Source: Virgibacillus_P tibetensis (GTDB taxonomy: Bacteria > Bacillota > Bacilli > Bacillales > Amphibacillaceae). From it: a stretch of 64,000 nucleotides of DNA. This document shows positions 36,390 to 44,578 of the stretch, in pieces (positions within the stretch are counted from its first letter, which is position 1; each line of letters starts with the position of its first letter). A program made the translations under genes and the position numbers. Where the stretch lies: NCBI RefSeq assembly GCF_036026595.1, contig NZ_JARZFX010000002.1, positions 620,001-684,000 of the forward strand. Direction: 5' to 3'. The notes beneath the pieces were generated by a model. The model was given only the letters and a program-made list of their open reading frames with translations. It was not told the DNA's origin and did not search any database.

Positions 36390-37463
36390 TTGGCCAGTAA
36401 AAAAATTATTATGTCAGTTACTGCAAGTGCAGCAATTGCTTCGGCAATTTTTGTTGCTGATGAGACAGAAGCAGCGTCCTATAAGGTACAAAGCGGCGAC
36501 TCATTATGGTCAATTGCACAGAAATTCAACACCAGTGTTTCACAGTTACGCACCATAAACAGTATTTCAGGAGATATTATATTTCCTAACCAGGTAATAG
36601 AGACAGATAAGGGACAAACCCAATCTACTACTACGACACAATCCAATAATCAAACTACTACATCTACTACATATACAGTTAAAGGCGGCGACACGCTAAG
36701 TGGCATTGCCTCTAAACATAATATTTCTCTAGCTAACCTAATGAAATGGAACAACTTAAACACAACACTTATCTATCCAGGCAATGTTTTCACTGTTAGT
36801 GCGTCTGGTTCCAGCAGTTCTACTGGATCGAGCTCAAGCTCTAGTTCAAGTAGTTCATCAAATACTAGTTCATCTAACCAGCAAGTAGGTTCTACATCTG
36901 TTTACGTTGTTAAGTCTGGTGATTCTTTATCCAGAATTGCATCACAGCAAGGTGTTACTGTTGCTAACTTAAAAAGTTGGAACAACCTAAGATCCGATTT
37001 AATTCTAATCGGCCAAAAGTTGAACATTGGCGGGACTGCTAGCACAAGTTCTTCTAGCTCTAGTAGTAGCGCGAGCGAGAAGCCAACTGCAAGTGTCAGC
37101 TATAATGTCAATAAACTTATAAGTACAGCTAAAAGCGTGAATGGCACAAGATATGTATGGGGTGGCTCTACTCCAGGCGGATTTGATTGCAGCGGATTCA
37201 TCCATTATGCATACAAGCAAGCTGGCATGAACATAAGTCGCCTATCAAGCGAAGGCTATTACAACCGCTCATTCTACGTAAGCAAGCCACAAGTAGGAGA
37301 CCTAGTATTCTTCTCAGGCACTTACAAAGCAGGAATCTCACACATGGGAATCTACTTAGGAAACAACGAATTCATCCATGCAAGCTCAAGCGGCGTGCAA
37401 ATTACGAATCTAAATAACTCTTATTGGAAGAAACACTTTGAAGGATTTAAACGGTTTTACTAA
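36390..37463 (+). CDS. Secreted peptidoglycan endopeptidase with three LysM and one NlpC/P60 domain
   Basis: A 357-aa secreted cell-wall hydrolase of LytE/LytF type. The signal peptide covers residues 1-28 (cleavage near ADETEA-AS). LysM domains lie at about 30-72, 95-137 and 170-212, separated by Ser/Thr-rich linkers. The NlpC/P60 domain at 240-357 has Cys266 in GGFDCSGF, His317 in ISHMGIYLG and His329 in FIHAS. It should cut the D-Glu to meso-DAP bond. The start is TTG, preceded by GAAGGGGGAAAC at suitable spacing. Monocistronic, with a terminator after it. Confidence 0.93.
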   Translation: MASKKIIMSVTASAAIASAIFVADETEAASYKVQSGDSLWSIAQKFNTSVSQLRTINSISGDIIFPNQVIETDKGQTQSTTTTQSNNQTTTSTTYTVKGGDTLSGIASKHNISLANLMKWNNLNTTLIYPGNVFTVSASGSSSSTGSSSSSSSSSSSNTSSSNQQVGSTSVYVVKSGDSLSRIASQQGVTVANLKSWNNLRSDLILIGQKLNIGGTASTSSSSSSSSASEKPTASVSYNVNKLISTAKSVNGTRYVWGGSTPGGFDCSGFIHYAYKQAGMNISRLSSEGYYNRSFYVSKPQVGDLVFFSGTYKAGISHMGIYLGNNEFIHASSSGVQITNLNNSYWKKHFEGFKRFY

Positions 37464-37517
37464 ATTGGGGCTTAGTTAATTAGTTTGGTTAATTGGTTAA
37501 TTAAGGGCCGGTTATAG

Positions 37518-37550
37518 GGAACGCCAGCGTGGGCTGGCGTTCCTTTTTTT
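37518..37550 (+). terminator. Rho-independent terminator after the LysM endopeptidase gene
   Basis: Stem GGAACGCCAGC / GCTGGCGTTCC around a GTGG loop, followed by seven Ts. The 21-bp repeat array begins 25 bases further on. Confidence 0.9.
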
Positions 37551-37575
37551 GTTGTGGTGTGGGGGTGGCCGGGCA

Positions 37576-37988
37576 GGTGCTGTCTCCCGTTTGGCGGGTG
37601 CTGTCTCCCGTTTCGGCGGTGCTGTCTCCCGTTTGAACGGTGCTGTCTCCCGTTTGGCAGGTGCTGTCTCCCGTTTGAACGGTGCTCTCTCCCGTTTGGC
37701 AGGTGCTGTCTCCCGTTTGAACGGTGCTGTCTCCCGTTTGGCGGGTGCTGTCTCCCGTTTGGCAGGTGCTCTCTCCCGTTTGGTTGGTGCTGTCTCCCGT
37801 TTGGTTGGTGCTGTCTCCCGTTTGGCAGATGCTGTCTCCCGTTTGGCAGGTGCTCTCTCCCGTTTGAACGGTGCTGTCTCCCGTTTGGACGGTGCTCTCT
37901 CCCGTTTGGACGGTGCTGTCTCCCGTTTCGGCGGTGCTCTCTCCCGTTTGGCGGATGCTGTCTCCCGTTTGGACGGTGCTGTCTCCCG
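37576..37988. repeat. Intergenic 21-bp tandem repeat array, family A, 20 copies
   Basis: Twenty consecutive copies at a strict 21-bp spacing. The invariant core is TCTCCCGTTT, joined by GGTGCT(G/C)TC; the variable part (GGCA, GAAC, GGAC, CGGC, GGTT) changes from copy to copy. It fills the space between two convergent genes. All copies keep the 3-bp phase, so open frames run through it on both strands (heptads such as GAVSRLA or TGDSTVQ). None has a ribosome site and start in a sensible place, so I treat it as non-coding. Related arrays occur at 48.4-48.8 kb and 51.2-51.35 kb. Confidence 0.95.
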
Positions 37989-38080
37989 AGTGGATGCAGC
38001 TCATTCAATAAATTTTAAAATTGGCACTTAATTAATTAACTAAGTGCCGGTTACATTTTGGATTTATGTGCCCAGCAGTC

Positions 38081-39028
38081 TTATTTAGACGTCCATCTTC
38101 TGTGCTGCTTATTGTATTGTAGTCCCATTTCTCTTAATAATTTTGTTGCGATATTTTTTGATTTAAAATTGAGCCAATACATACACTCCGAATTCGTTAT
38201 CCAAGGCTTAATCAGTAATAAATAATCTTCCAAAGCACGTTTATGTGCGTTATGATATTTCTTTTGACACTTTTGGCATTTCCAGGCATCATGAATGCGT
38301 TCCATCCCCAAACGCCCGCAACCTGGGCATTGTACCCCCGGCAGTAAATCGCTTTGTTTGATATCAAATTGTGCCATGATATCCCTATCATATTCCTTGC
38401 ATTCACTTAGAATGAGATGGCCTATTTTTTTTTGGTTCAATTTTTCACCACTACTTGCTAATGCAGCATTCATATCTAGTATCTTTTTAGGAATATACTC
38501 TCCATGAGCTACCACTTTGGCGATCTCTTCCTGATCGCCAATTACTTTTATAATGGTACTTGGTTCACTTATCGCAATGAAAAAATAGATGGGGATATTA
38601 CGTAGGTTATGTTGTTGAAGCCAAAGTTCAAGCTTGAATTTATGAAGTTCAGCTTGTGTGATGGGGTAGCGGTATCCGGTTTCTTTATTGCGGTCATCAC
38701 GGGTAAATTGGTTGAGGATCGTGTCAAAGGTGATCGTTCCATTGAAGTTCTTAATCTCAGGCATAAAGATTGCCCGCTCCGTAATGATGATTGTATCTAT
38801 TTGAAACCTCTTGCCCTGGATTTCCAAGCATACATCATACAGAATCGTAAATCTGGTGGCCAGCAAATCAGTGTGGTAATCAATTTTCTTTTCACCTATA
38901 TAGCCCTTCTTACTTTCGGCAGCGGCTGTTTTAATTTTTTCCAGCCTCGGAAAGCTCGGTCTCAACCGTGGAATGACTGCTTCAAACTTTGTTAGTATTC
39001 TTGGTTTTGGACGCCCTTTTATAATCAT
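38081..39028 (-). CDS. NERD-domain protein with zinc ribbon
   Basis: A 315-aa protein. The nuclease-related domain lies at about 40-160: GYIGEKKIDYHTDLLATRFTILYDVCLEIQGKRFQIDTIIITERAIFMPEIKNFNG, with the Asp and the E-I-K of the PD-(D/E)xK-like core. A CxxC-CxxC zinc ribbon (VQCPGCGRLGMERIHDAWKCQKC) follows at about 232-254. ATG 39028 is preferred, as AAGGAG precedes it by seven bases. NERD proteins are thought to handle DNA, but their roles are mostly unknown. It stands alone between the repeat array and a divergent small gene. Confidence 0.82.
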   Translation of the reverse strand: MIIKGRPKPRILTKFEAVIPRLRPSFPRLEKIKTAAAESKKGYIGEKKIDYHTDLLATRFTILYDVCLEIQGKRFQIDTIIITERAIFMPEIKNFNGTITFDTILNQFTRDDRNKETGYRYPITQAELHKFKLELWLQQHNLRNIPIYFFIAISEPSTIIKVIGDQEEIAKVVAHGEYIPKKILDMNAALASSGEKLNQKKIGHLILSECKEYDRDIMAQFDIKQSDLLPGVQCPGCGRLGMERIHDAWKCQKCQKKYHNAHKRALEDYLLLIKPWITNSECMYWLNFKSKNIATKLLREMGLQYNKQHRRWTSK

Positions 39029-39261
39029 ATTTAACTCCTTTTTAATCAACATTAGCATTTTTCTTTTAACCTGACTAAACAGTAAAATTGCACTTTCATA
39101 TACTGTTTGTGAATAAATTCAATTTTTCCTTAGGAGAAAATCTAAAATTAGCCCTAATGCTTCCACCTATTTAGCAATTTTCACTTATTGTAATATTAAA
39201 AGTCGTATTTTGTTTGTATAAATACATGCTATAATAAGGGCATAAATAGGAGGTGATACAC

Positions 39262-39489
39262 ATGCAAAAGGAAGATCAAATTATTGGTATGTTAAAGCAA
39301 ATCATAAGCAAGCAGGATGAGCATAACGTGAAACAGGATGAACACATAGAACAAATTCCAAACACAAAAGACTTTACACAGGACTACGAAGACAGTATTA
39401 TATCTGTCCAAATAAAGCTCTTACGTGATGAAATTTGGGCAAACAGAGTAGATATACACCGCATGAAAAATACATTGGGACTTAAATAA
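39262..39489 (+). CDS. Small coiled-coil protein (75 aa), unknown function
   Basis: A 75-residue protein, starting MQKEDQIIGMLKQIISKQDEH, preceded by a strong AGGAGGTGATACAC site. It repeats the motif KQDEH and looks like a short coiled coil, ending RVDIHRMKNTLGLK. A -10-like TATAAT lies 27 bases upstream of the start codon. It precedes the Rpn-family gene by 61 bp, so the two may be expressed together. No family is recognised. Confidence 0.6.
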   Translation: MQKEDQIIGMLKQIISKQDEHNVKQDEHIEQIPNTKDFTQDYEDSIISVQIKLLRDEIWANRVDIHRMKNTLGLK

Positions 39490-39550
39490 TACAATTTTTC
39501 TCCTTAATAAAACGCCTGCAATTTCATTTATACTTAAAGGATGTGTTACC

Positions 39551-40444
39551 ATGTCAGCAACATTGTTAGTACATGAAGACCACACCAGGTATATACCCCA
39601 CGACCAATTATTCAAGGAATTAATCCACACATTTTTTGAAGAATTTTTAGAAGCATTTTTCCCAGAAGTACATCATCATATCGATTTCACCTCTATTAAG
39701 CCATTATCAGGAGAAGTGTTTACAGATTTAATTGACGGTGAGAGCCGGAAAGCGGATATTGTCATAGAGGCTAAGCTTAAGGGTGAGGATACACTCATAA
39801 TCATCCATGTAGAACCCCAAAGCTACAGCCAGCCTAATTTCCATGAAAGAATGTATCACTATTTCAGTCTTTTATATAATAAGTATAGGAAACCTATTTT
39901 ACCCATTGCCATTTTTAGTTATGATGAAAAACGAAATGAGCAAAATGAGTTTACAATTGCGTTTCCTTTCTTTCACGTACTTACTTTCAACTTTCTATTG
40001 TTAGAGTTACGGAAAATGAATTGGCGTAATTATCTTGAATCAAATAACCCAGTTGCCGCAGCATTACTGAGTAAAATGGGTTATAAAGAAAACGAGAGAA
40101 TTAAGGTGAAAATAGAACTTCTGCGAATGCTGACCAAAATGGAATTAAACCCAGCTAAAACAAGATTAATTCATAGTTTTTTTGAAAAATACTTAACGCT
40201 TAACGAACGAGAGGAGGAAGAACTTATGGATGAAATTAAACAATTGAAAGAAGGGGAACAAATACTGGAATTACCAATTTCTTATGAAGAAAGAGGAATT
40301 GAAAAAGGGATAAAAAAAGGCATTGAAAGAGGGATAAAAAAAGTAGCTGGTGAATTACTTAAAGAGGGTTCCTCTATTGAGTTTGTTGCAAAGGTCACTC
40401 ATCTTGATAGAGAAGAAATAGAGAGTATTCGAGAGAATTTATAG
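39551..40444 (+). CDS. Rpn-family (PD-(D/E)XK) recombination-promoting nuclease
   Basis: A 297-aa protein of the Rpn/YhgA-like group. The N-terminal nuclease domain begins DQLFKELIHTFFEEFLEAFFPEV. The active-site block is GESRKADIVIEAKLKGEDTLIIIHVEPQSY, with Asp, Glu and the E-P-Q motif. MYHYFSLLYNKYRKPILPIAIFSYD follows. The C-terminus is a charged helix (GIEKGIKKGIERGIKKVAGELLKEG) and a small helical end. Rpn proteins promote RecA-independent recombination through low-specificity DNA cleavage. A partial copy of its 3' end lies directly downstream. Confidence 0.88.
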   Translation: MSATLLVHEDHTRYIPHDQLFKELIHTFFEEFLEAFFPEVHHHIDFTSIKPLSGEVFTDLIDGESRKADIVIEAKLKGEDTLIIIHVEPQSYSQPNFHERMYHYFSLLYNKYRKPILPIAIFSYDEKRNEQNEFTIAFPFFHVLTFNFLLLELRKMNWRNYLESNNPVAAALLSKMGYKENERIKVKIELLRMLTKMELNPAKTRLIHSFFEKYLTLNEREEEELMDEIKQLKEGEQILELPISYEERGIEKGIKKGIERGIKKVAGELLKEGSSIEFVAKVTHLDREEIESIRENL

Positions 40445-40506
40445 AGAGGTTTCTTTAGGAGCCTAGCAATGAGGTTCTATTTTCTACATGTCTATAATGC
40501 CGAAAA

Positions 40507-40800
40507 ATGCAATTAAACCCAGCTAAAACAAGATTAATTCATAGTTTTTTTGAAAAATACTTAACGCTTAATGAGCGAGAGGAGGAAGAACTTATGGATG
40601 AAATTAAACAATTGAAAGAAGCAGAAAAAATACTGGAATTACCAATTTCTTATGAAGAAAGAGGAATTGAAAAAGGTATTGAAAGAGGGATAAAAAAAGT
40701 AGCTGGTGAATTACTTAAAGAGGGTTCCTCTATTGAGTTTGTTGCAAAGGTTACTCATCTTGACAGAGAAGAAATAGAGAGTATTCGAGAGAATTTATAG
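40507..40800 (+). pseudogene. Partial tandem duplicate of the 3' end of the Rpn-family gene
   Basis: A 97-codon open segment nearly identical to the last 100 codons of the preceding gene. It lacks one four-residue GIKK unit and carries AEKI in place of GEQI. It starts in mid-domain with no good ribosome site, so it is probably not translated on its own. It arose by local duplication and could exchange the C-terminal end of the upstream gene by recombination. Confidence 0.8.
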
Positions 40801-40810
40801 ATTAAGTTGT

Positions 40811-40837
40811 AAAAGAACCCGCTGTGGTTCTTTTTTA
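40811..40837 (+). terminator. Rho-independent terminator after the Rpn region
   Basis: Stem AAGAACC / GGTTCTT with a short loop (CGCTGT) followed by a T-run. Confidence 0.8.
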
Positions 40838-40899
40838 AGTTTTGTTGCTTTCTACCATCGGAGTTGATAGATGCTTGGACGTAATGGTAGGTTGAACTC

Positions 40900-41150
40900 T
40901 GCTACTATTGAGTGGCTTTTTGATTCCGCTATGGAAAATACACTACGCTTTCACCACTTTTGGGTACAAGTGCGACATCTCCGGAAATTCACGCTGTTCG
41001 TTTTCACGGTGTCTTCTTTGCCGCTGGGCGGTCTGCGAGCCTCCTCGAAGACCATAATGCGATGTTACGCTGTCGCAGCTTCCCCCTGCCCTATGGAAAA
41101 TACAACAACTATTTTCGTTGGAAAAAGTAATCGCAGGGAAAAGCACATTC
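40900..41150. repeat. Degenerate copy of a GC-rich dispersed intergenic repeat
   Basis: This stretch has the composition and phrases of the repeat at 56640-56900 (GCCTCCTCG in one half, a complementary CTTCCCC half, TGGAAAATACA boxes at about 40931 and 41093). The region is clearly GC-richer than its surroundings. Similar elements are scattered in intergenic spacers of many Bacillaceae. An open frame runs through it into yjbQ, but I consider that fortuitous. Confidence 0.55.
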
Positions 41151-41242
41151 CCAACCCTTTAGATAATAGCCTTAATATATTATTGCATGATATATTAATT
41201 AACAGGTATAAATCAGTAATCACCGAGAAAGGACGAGCTAAC

Positions 41243-41644
41243 ATGCAGAAAAGCTTCCATTTAAAAACAGCGAGTCATTCAGAATTGATAGAAATAACCT
41301 CCACATTAGAGCAATGGGTGAAAGAATCCGGAGTCAATGACGGAATTCTAATTGTCTCTTCCTTGCACACAACAGCTGGCATTACAGTAAATGAAAATGA
41401 TCCTGACGTGAAAACTGACATGCTAATGCGTCTTGACGAAGTTTATCCGTGGAACCACCCAGAGGACAAGCATGGCGAAGGAAATACTGCAGCACATTTG
41501 AAAACAAGCACAGTCGGCCATACACAGACTCTTGTCATTTCAAACGGAGAGCTGATGCTCGGCACCTGGCAGGGCATTTATTTCTGCGAGTTTGACGGGC
41601 CGCGCACCAGGAGACAATACCATGCGAAAATTATTGTGGGGTAG
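41243..41644 (+). CDS. YjbQ / UPF0047 family protein
   Basis: A 133-aa protein, the usual size for the family, beginning MQKSFHLKTASHSELIEIT. Signature motifs are VSSLHTTAGITVNENDPDVKTDM, YPWNHPEDKHGEGNTAAHLKTSTVG and LMLGTWQGIYFCEFDGPRTRR, rich in His/Glu residues suggestive of metal binding. Some members have weak thiamin phosphate synthase activity; the physiological role is unknown. The ATG at 41243 has GAAAGGACGAG upstream. Longer in-frame starts run into the repeat and are rejected. Confidence 0.9.
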   Translation: MQKSFHLKTASHSELIEITSTLEQWVKESGVNDGILIVSSLHTTAGITVNENDPDVKTDMLMRLDEVYPWNHPEDKHGEGNTAAHLKTSTVGHTQTLVISNGELMLGTWQGIYFCEFDGPRTRRQYHAKIIVG

Positions 41645-42069
41645 ATCGTAGAGTGATATATAGGCCATATTGACACTAGTATCTACAGATAATATAGTAG
41701 AGGCAATCCGAACGTTAGTTTACAGATTCTATCCTTATATACAGTTCACGAAGTAAAATTAGAACCCCCGCTATTACGGGATCATTAGTTCCAACGGTGT
41801 TAGGTGTACTGGTCTTCGGTTTACCTCACTTATTAGAATGCTGGTTCTGTGATAGTCTGAAAAAAACATGAATTAGTAAAAACTGTCTTCACCTGCACTT
41901 GATCACTGGATAATTGACTTTTTATATGAAGGAAACTACATTATAAAAGCAATTTTCAATGTTAAAACCTAATTTTAGGAAATTGCACTATTTTAAAAAG
42001 AGTGGTATATTTTTTTGTAAGTCTATTAGCTAAAAGTTGAAAAATGCATTAGAGAAGGGAATGAGAATA
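41645..42069. other. Intergenic region between yjbQ and the repeat-containing gene
   Basis: About 425 bp. One frame at 41760-41870 reads TPAITGSLVPTVLGVLVFGLPHLLECWF before a stop, which could be the end of a lost membrane protein, but nothing upstream supports it. Otherwise I see no feature. Confidence 0.3.
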
Positions 42070-42555
42070 GTGCTAACCGAAGAAATGTTTCAGCAGGTAT
42101 TTGACGAATTAAAAGAAATTAAAACTGGTATGGCTACGAAAGATGACATCAGGAACATGGCTACGAAAGACGACATCAGAAACATGGCTACGAAAGACGA
42201 CATCAGAAACATGGCTACGAAAGACGACATCAAGAACATGGCTACGAAAGACGACATCAGAAACATGGCTACGAAAGACGACATCAGGAACATGGCTACA
42301 AAAGACGACATCAGGAACATGGCTACGAAAGATGACATCAGGAACATGGCTACAAAAGATGACATTCAGCGCCTTGAGGAAAAAATAGATAGAAATTCAG
42401 ATAAGATTGATCTCAATTACAAGCAGATTGTAAATAACTCTGAGGAACTGAACACTTTAACTACCAGCAGCAAACGACAGGAAAGGGCTATGGAGACCCT
42501 TGCTTTACGTTCGATTGAACAGGAAACTGAATTAAGGGATTCGCACCTCAAATAA
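42070..42555 (+). CDS. Coiled-coil protein with nine MATKDDIRN repeats
   Basis: About 161 aa. After a short head (VLTEEMFQQVFDELKEIKTG) there are nine nearly perfect 9-residue repeats MATKDDIRN (27 bp each, 42130-42369), then a heptad-like tail DIQRLEEKIDRNSDKIDLNYKQIVNN. Starts are ambiguous: GTG 42070 has AAGGGA nine bases upstream, while ATG 42061 and TTG 42037 are alternatives. Proteins of this kind occur widely in Bacillaceae and vary in repeat number. The function is unknown, perhaps a spacer or scaffold. The near-identity of the DNA repeats implies recent expansion or strand slippage. Confidence 0.7.
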   Translation: MLTEEMFQQVFDELKEIKTGMATKDDIRNMATKDDIRNMATKDDIRNMATKDDIKNMATKDDIRNMATKDDIRNMATKDDIRNMATKDDIRNMATKDDIQRLEEKIDRNSDKIDLNYKQIVNNSEELNTLTTSSKRQERAMETLALRSIEQETELRDSHLK

Positions 42556-42795
42556 GGAAGTATTTCAATATGTAATCAAGTATAATCCATCTATATTAGT
42601 TGTATCAATATTGCTGGTTAAACAACTCTGACAATGCATTTCGCGCTCTACGAATTTTGCAGGATCATCCCTCTCACTACTACCTTTCCAGCTAGAGAAA
42701 TAACCCACAATTCCGAATGAATGAGAATGATTAGAACGAGCTACACTGGAGGTTCGGTATCACCGCCTTCTTTTAAATATGTGCATTTATCACTA

Positions 42796-42823
42796 TCCGT
42801 TTGAGCACCGCGCTCTCCCGACC
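42796..42823. repeat. Isolated partial copy of the family A 21-bp repeat
   Basis: ATCCGTTTGAGCACCGCGCT followed by CTCCCGAC matches the spacing and bases of the family A units at 48.6-48.8 kb (CTCCCGTTTGAGCACTGCGC then TCTCCCGACTT). It is about one and a half units long and sits 20 bases past the hairpin that follows mtlD. It may be the seed or remnant of a larger array. Confidence 0.6.
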
Positions 42824-42843
42824 CAGTGTATCGCGACATTAAT

Positions 42844-42874
42844 AACTCCTTTTGCCTACTGCGCAAAAGGAGTT
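42844..42874 (-). terminator. Terminator-like hairpin after mtlD
   Basis: A 12-bp perfect stem AACTCCTTTTGC / GCAAAAGGAGTT, 9 bp beyond the mtlD stop. The following bases on the minus strand (ATTAATG) are not a full T-run, so termination efficiency is uncertain. Confidence 0.6.
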
Positions 42875-42882
42875 CAATTCGA

Positions 42883-44043
42883 TTATTTTTTTAATGCTTT
42901 AATTCCCTCTAATTCCGTCATAACAACTGGAATTAATGGATGAGTTGAATCTAGCTTGGACACGGATTGCAACGTTTTTTCATAGCCGTGTTCGGTTATC
43001 ATTTGTTGTAGTTTAACTGCTTCTTCGTCTTGACCGTTTTTATATTCTAAGGCGGACGCTATTACTTTAGCAAGATAAACTGGCTGGTTACCAGTAACGT
43101 CCATATAGATACTGGCTGGTCGAATTAAACGATCATGTGGTCCGAGCTTGCGAATTGGGCCGCGCCCTACTCTGGTGACTTCATCAGAAATATGCGGGTT
43201 CTTAAATCGCTGAATAATTTTATTTATATATGTTTGATGTTCTTCTCTATCGAATTGGTATGTTTGAATTAGTGCTTCACCAGATTCATTTAATACGCCT
43301 TTGATGATTTCCTGAACATGTTGATCAAACATCGCTTCATTTATCGTTGCATAGCCCATATACCGGCCAATATATGCAGGTACGGCGTGGCCGGTATTTA
43401 CAGTAAACAATTTCCGCTCAATATACGGTGTTAAGTCTTTTACATAGGTGACCCCATCAATCGTGGGTGTTTCACCTTTGATAGCTGATTCTTCAACGAC
43501 CCATTCATAATAAGGTTCTACAGATACTTCCAGAATATCCTCATTTACTTGGTTGGGAACAATTCTGTCAACAGCTGCGTCAGGGAAACCATAAAGATCA
43601 TCAAAGGCTTTTCGCTCTTCATCTGTTACATGTTCGTATACCTTTTCCTTTAATAGCGAACTGCCACCAACCATGTTTTCACAGGCAATAATGTTCAGGG
43701 TTTTCTGATTTGATTTCAATCGTTCACTTAACCCTTTAGCTATCAGTTCTGAAATAATAGCTAAAATAGTAGGACCCACAGCAGTTGTTACAAGATCCGC
43801 TTTAGCAATAGCCTCTATCACTTTATCAGGATCACTGACACTGTTAATGCCAGAAACATTTTTGACAGTTAACTTTTCACTATTTTCAGCAGCTAAAACA
43901 ACATTGTACTGTTGCTTTTCGTTCAACTCCTGAATTACAGCTTCGTTTACATCAACAAAAGTTGTATGATAGCTTGCTTGATATAGCAAGGCTCCAATAA
44001 AGCCTCGACCAATATTCCCTGCACCAAAATGTACGGCTAACAT
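42883..44043 (-). CDS. mtlD: Mannitol-1-phosphate 5-dehydrogenase
   Basis: A 386-aa NAD-dependent enzyme that converts mannitol-1-phosphate to fructose-6-phosphate. It starts MLAVHFGAGNIGRGFIGALLYQ, the NAD-binding motif of the polyol dehydrogenase family. It also has IIACENMVGGSSLLKEKVYEHV, GFPDAAVDRIVPNQ and KLFTVNTGHAVPAYIGRYMG, which hold substrate and catalytic residues. Length is normal. It overlaps the mtlF stop by one base, so it is translationally coupled as the last gene of the mannitol operon. Confidence 0.96.
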   Translation of the reverse strand: MLAVHFGAGNIGRGFIGALLYQASYHTTFVDVNEAVIQELNEKQQYNVVLAAENSEKLTVKNVSGINSVSDPDKVIEAIAKADLVTTAVGPTILAIISELIAKGLSERLKSNQKTLNIIACENMVGGSSLLKEKVYEHVTDEERKAFDDLYGFPDAAVDRIVPNQVNEDILEVSVEPYYEWVVEESAIKGETPTIDGVTYVKDLTPYIERKLFTVNTGHAVPAYIGRYMGYATINEAMFDQHVQEIIKGVLNESGEALIQTYQFDREEHQTYINKIIQRFKNPHISDEVTRVGRGPIRKLGPHDRLIRPASIYMDVTGNQPVYLAKVIASALEYKNGQDEEAVKLQQMITEHGYEKTLQSVSKLDSTHPLIPVVMTELEGIKALKK

Positions 44044-44480
44044 TAGTTCACCTCGTCAAATAGACGTATGACTTCTTCTTTTGATTCAGCATCTACTATT
44101 TTTTGGACGTTTTCTTCTTCGGAAAGTACGATCGCAATTTTAGACAGAACTTCCAAATGTTCGTCTCCTTTACCTGCGATTCCTATGAGTACTTTAACGA
44201 TATTTCCATCGCCAAATTCAACACCATCCGGGACAGTTACAACAGAAATCCCTGTTTCTTTAACTGCTTGCTTGGAATCTTCCGTACCATGTGGGATAGC
44301 GACATGATTCCCCATAAAAGTAGAAGTTAATTCTTCCCTTTCCAGCATTTTATCAACATAGGAAGCTTCTACATAACCATTATCTACTAGGATTCCACCA
44401 GTATAACGAATCCCCTCTTCCTTCCCACTTAAACTTACATTTAGATGAATATTATCTTTGCTTAAAACTTCTTTTGCCAT
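44043..44480 (-). CDS. mtlF: Mannitol-specific PTS enzyme IIA
   Basis: A 145-aa cytoplasmic EIIA of the mannitol/fructose family. The phosphorylated histidine is His64 in FMGNHVAIPHGTEDSK. It receives phosphate from HPr and passes it to the EIIB domain of MtlA. Located between the regulator gene mtlR and mtlD, the same order as in Geobacillus-type mannitol operons. Confidence 0.95.
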   Translation of the reverse strand: MAKEVLSKDNIHLNVSLSGKEEGIRYTGGILVDNGYVEASYVDKMLEREELTSTFMGNHVAIPHGTEDSKQAVKETGISVVTVPDGVEFGDGNIVKVLIGIAGKGDEHLEVLSKIAIVLSEEENVQKIVDAESKEEVIRLFDEVN

Positions 44481-44578
44481 AGATGATGCACTCCTTATTA
44501 TAGATTCTTTTCCTGTATTAGAGGATGTTCAAGAAGTCCAGTAAATAAGACACATCGGATTCAACCGACCGAATCTTT

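Noticed and set aside
37576..37988. CRISPR array
   Set aside because: Units are 21 bp with only 4-5 variable bases and no spacers of 30 bp or more; no cas genes are nearby.
37472..38031. Four long overlapping ORFs on both strands made of heptad repeats (GAVSRLA, TGDSTVQ, NGRQHRP and similar)
   Set aside because: They arise because the 21-bp repeat unit is divisible by three and happens to lack stops in several frames. No frame has a suitable ribosome site, and the sister array at 48.4 kb shifts frame internally.
40871..41242. N-terminal extension of yjbQ to a 257-aa protein
   Set aside because: The extension lies in the dispersed repeat and has no similarity to the family. The ATG at 41243 has a good ribosome site and gives the normal family length.
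42090..42365. Antisense ORF over the MATKDDI repeats
   Set aside because: It mirrors the 27-bp period of the sense gene and gives a monotonous hydrophobic repeat (MSSFVAMFL) without a ribosome site.
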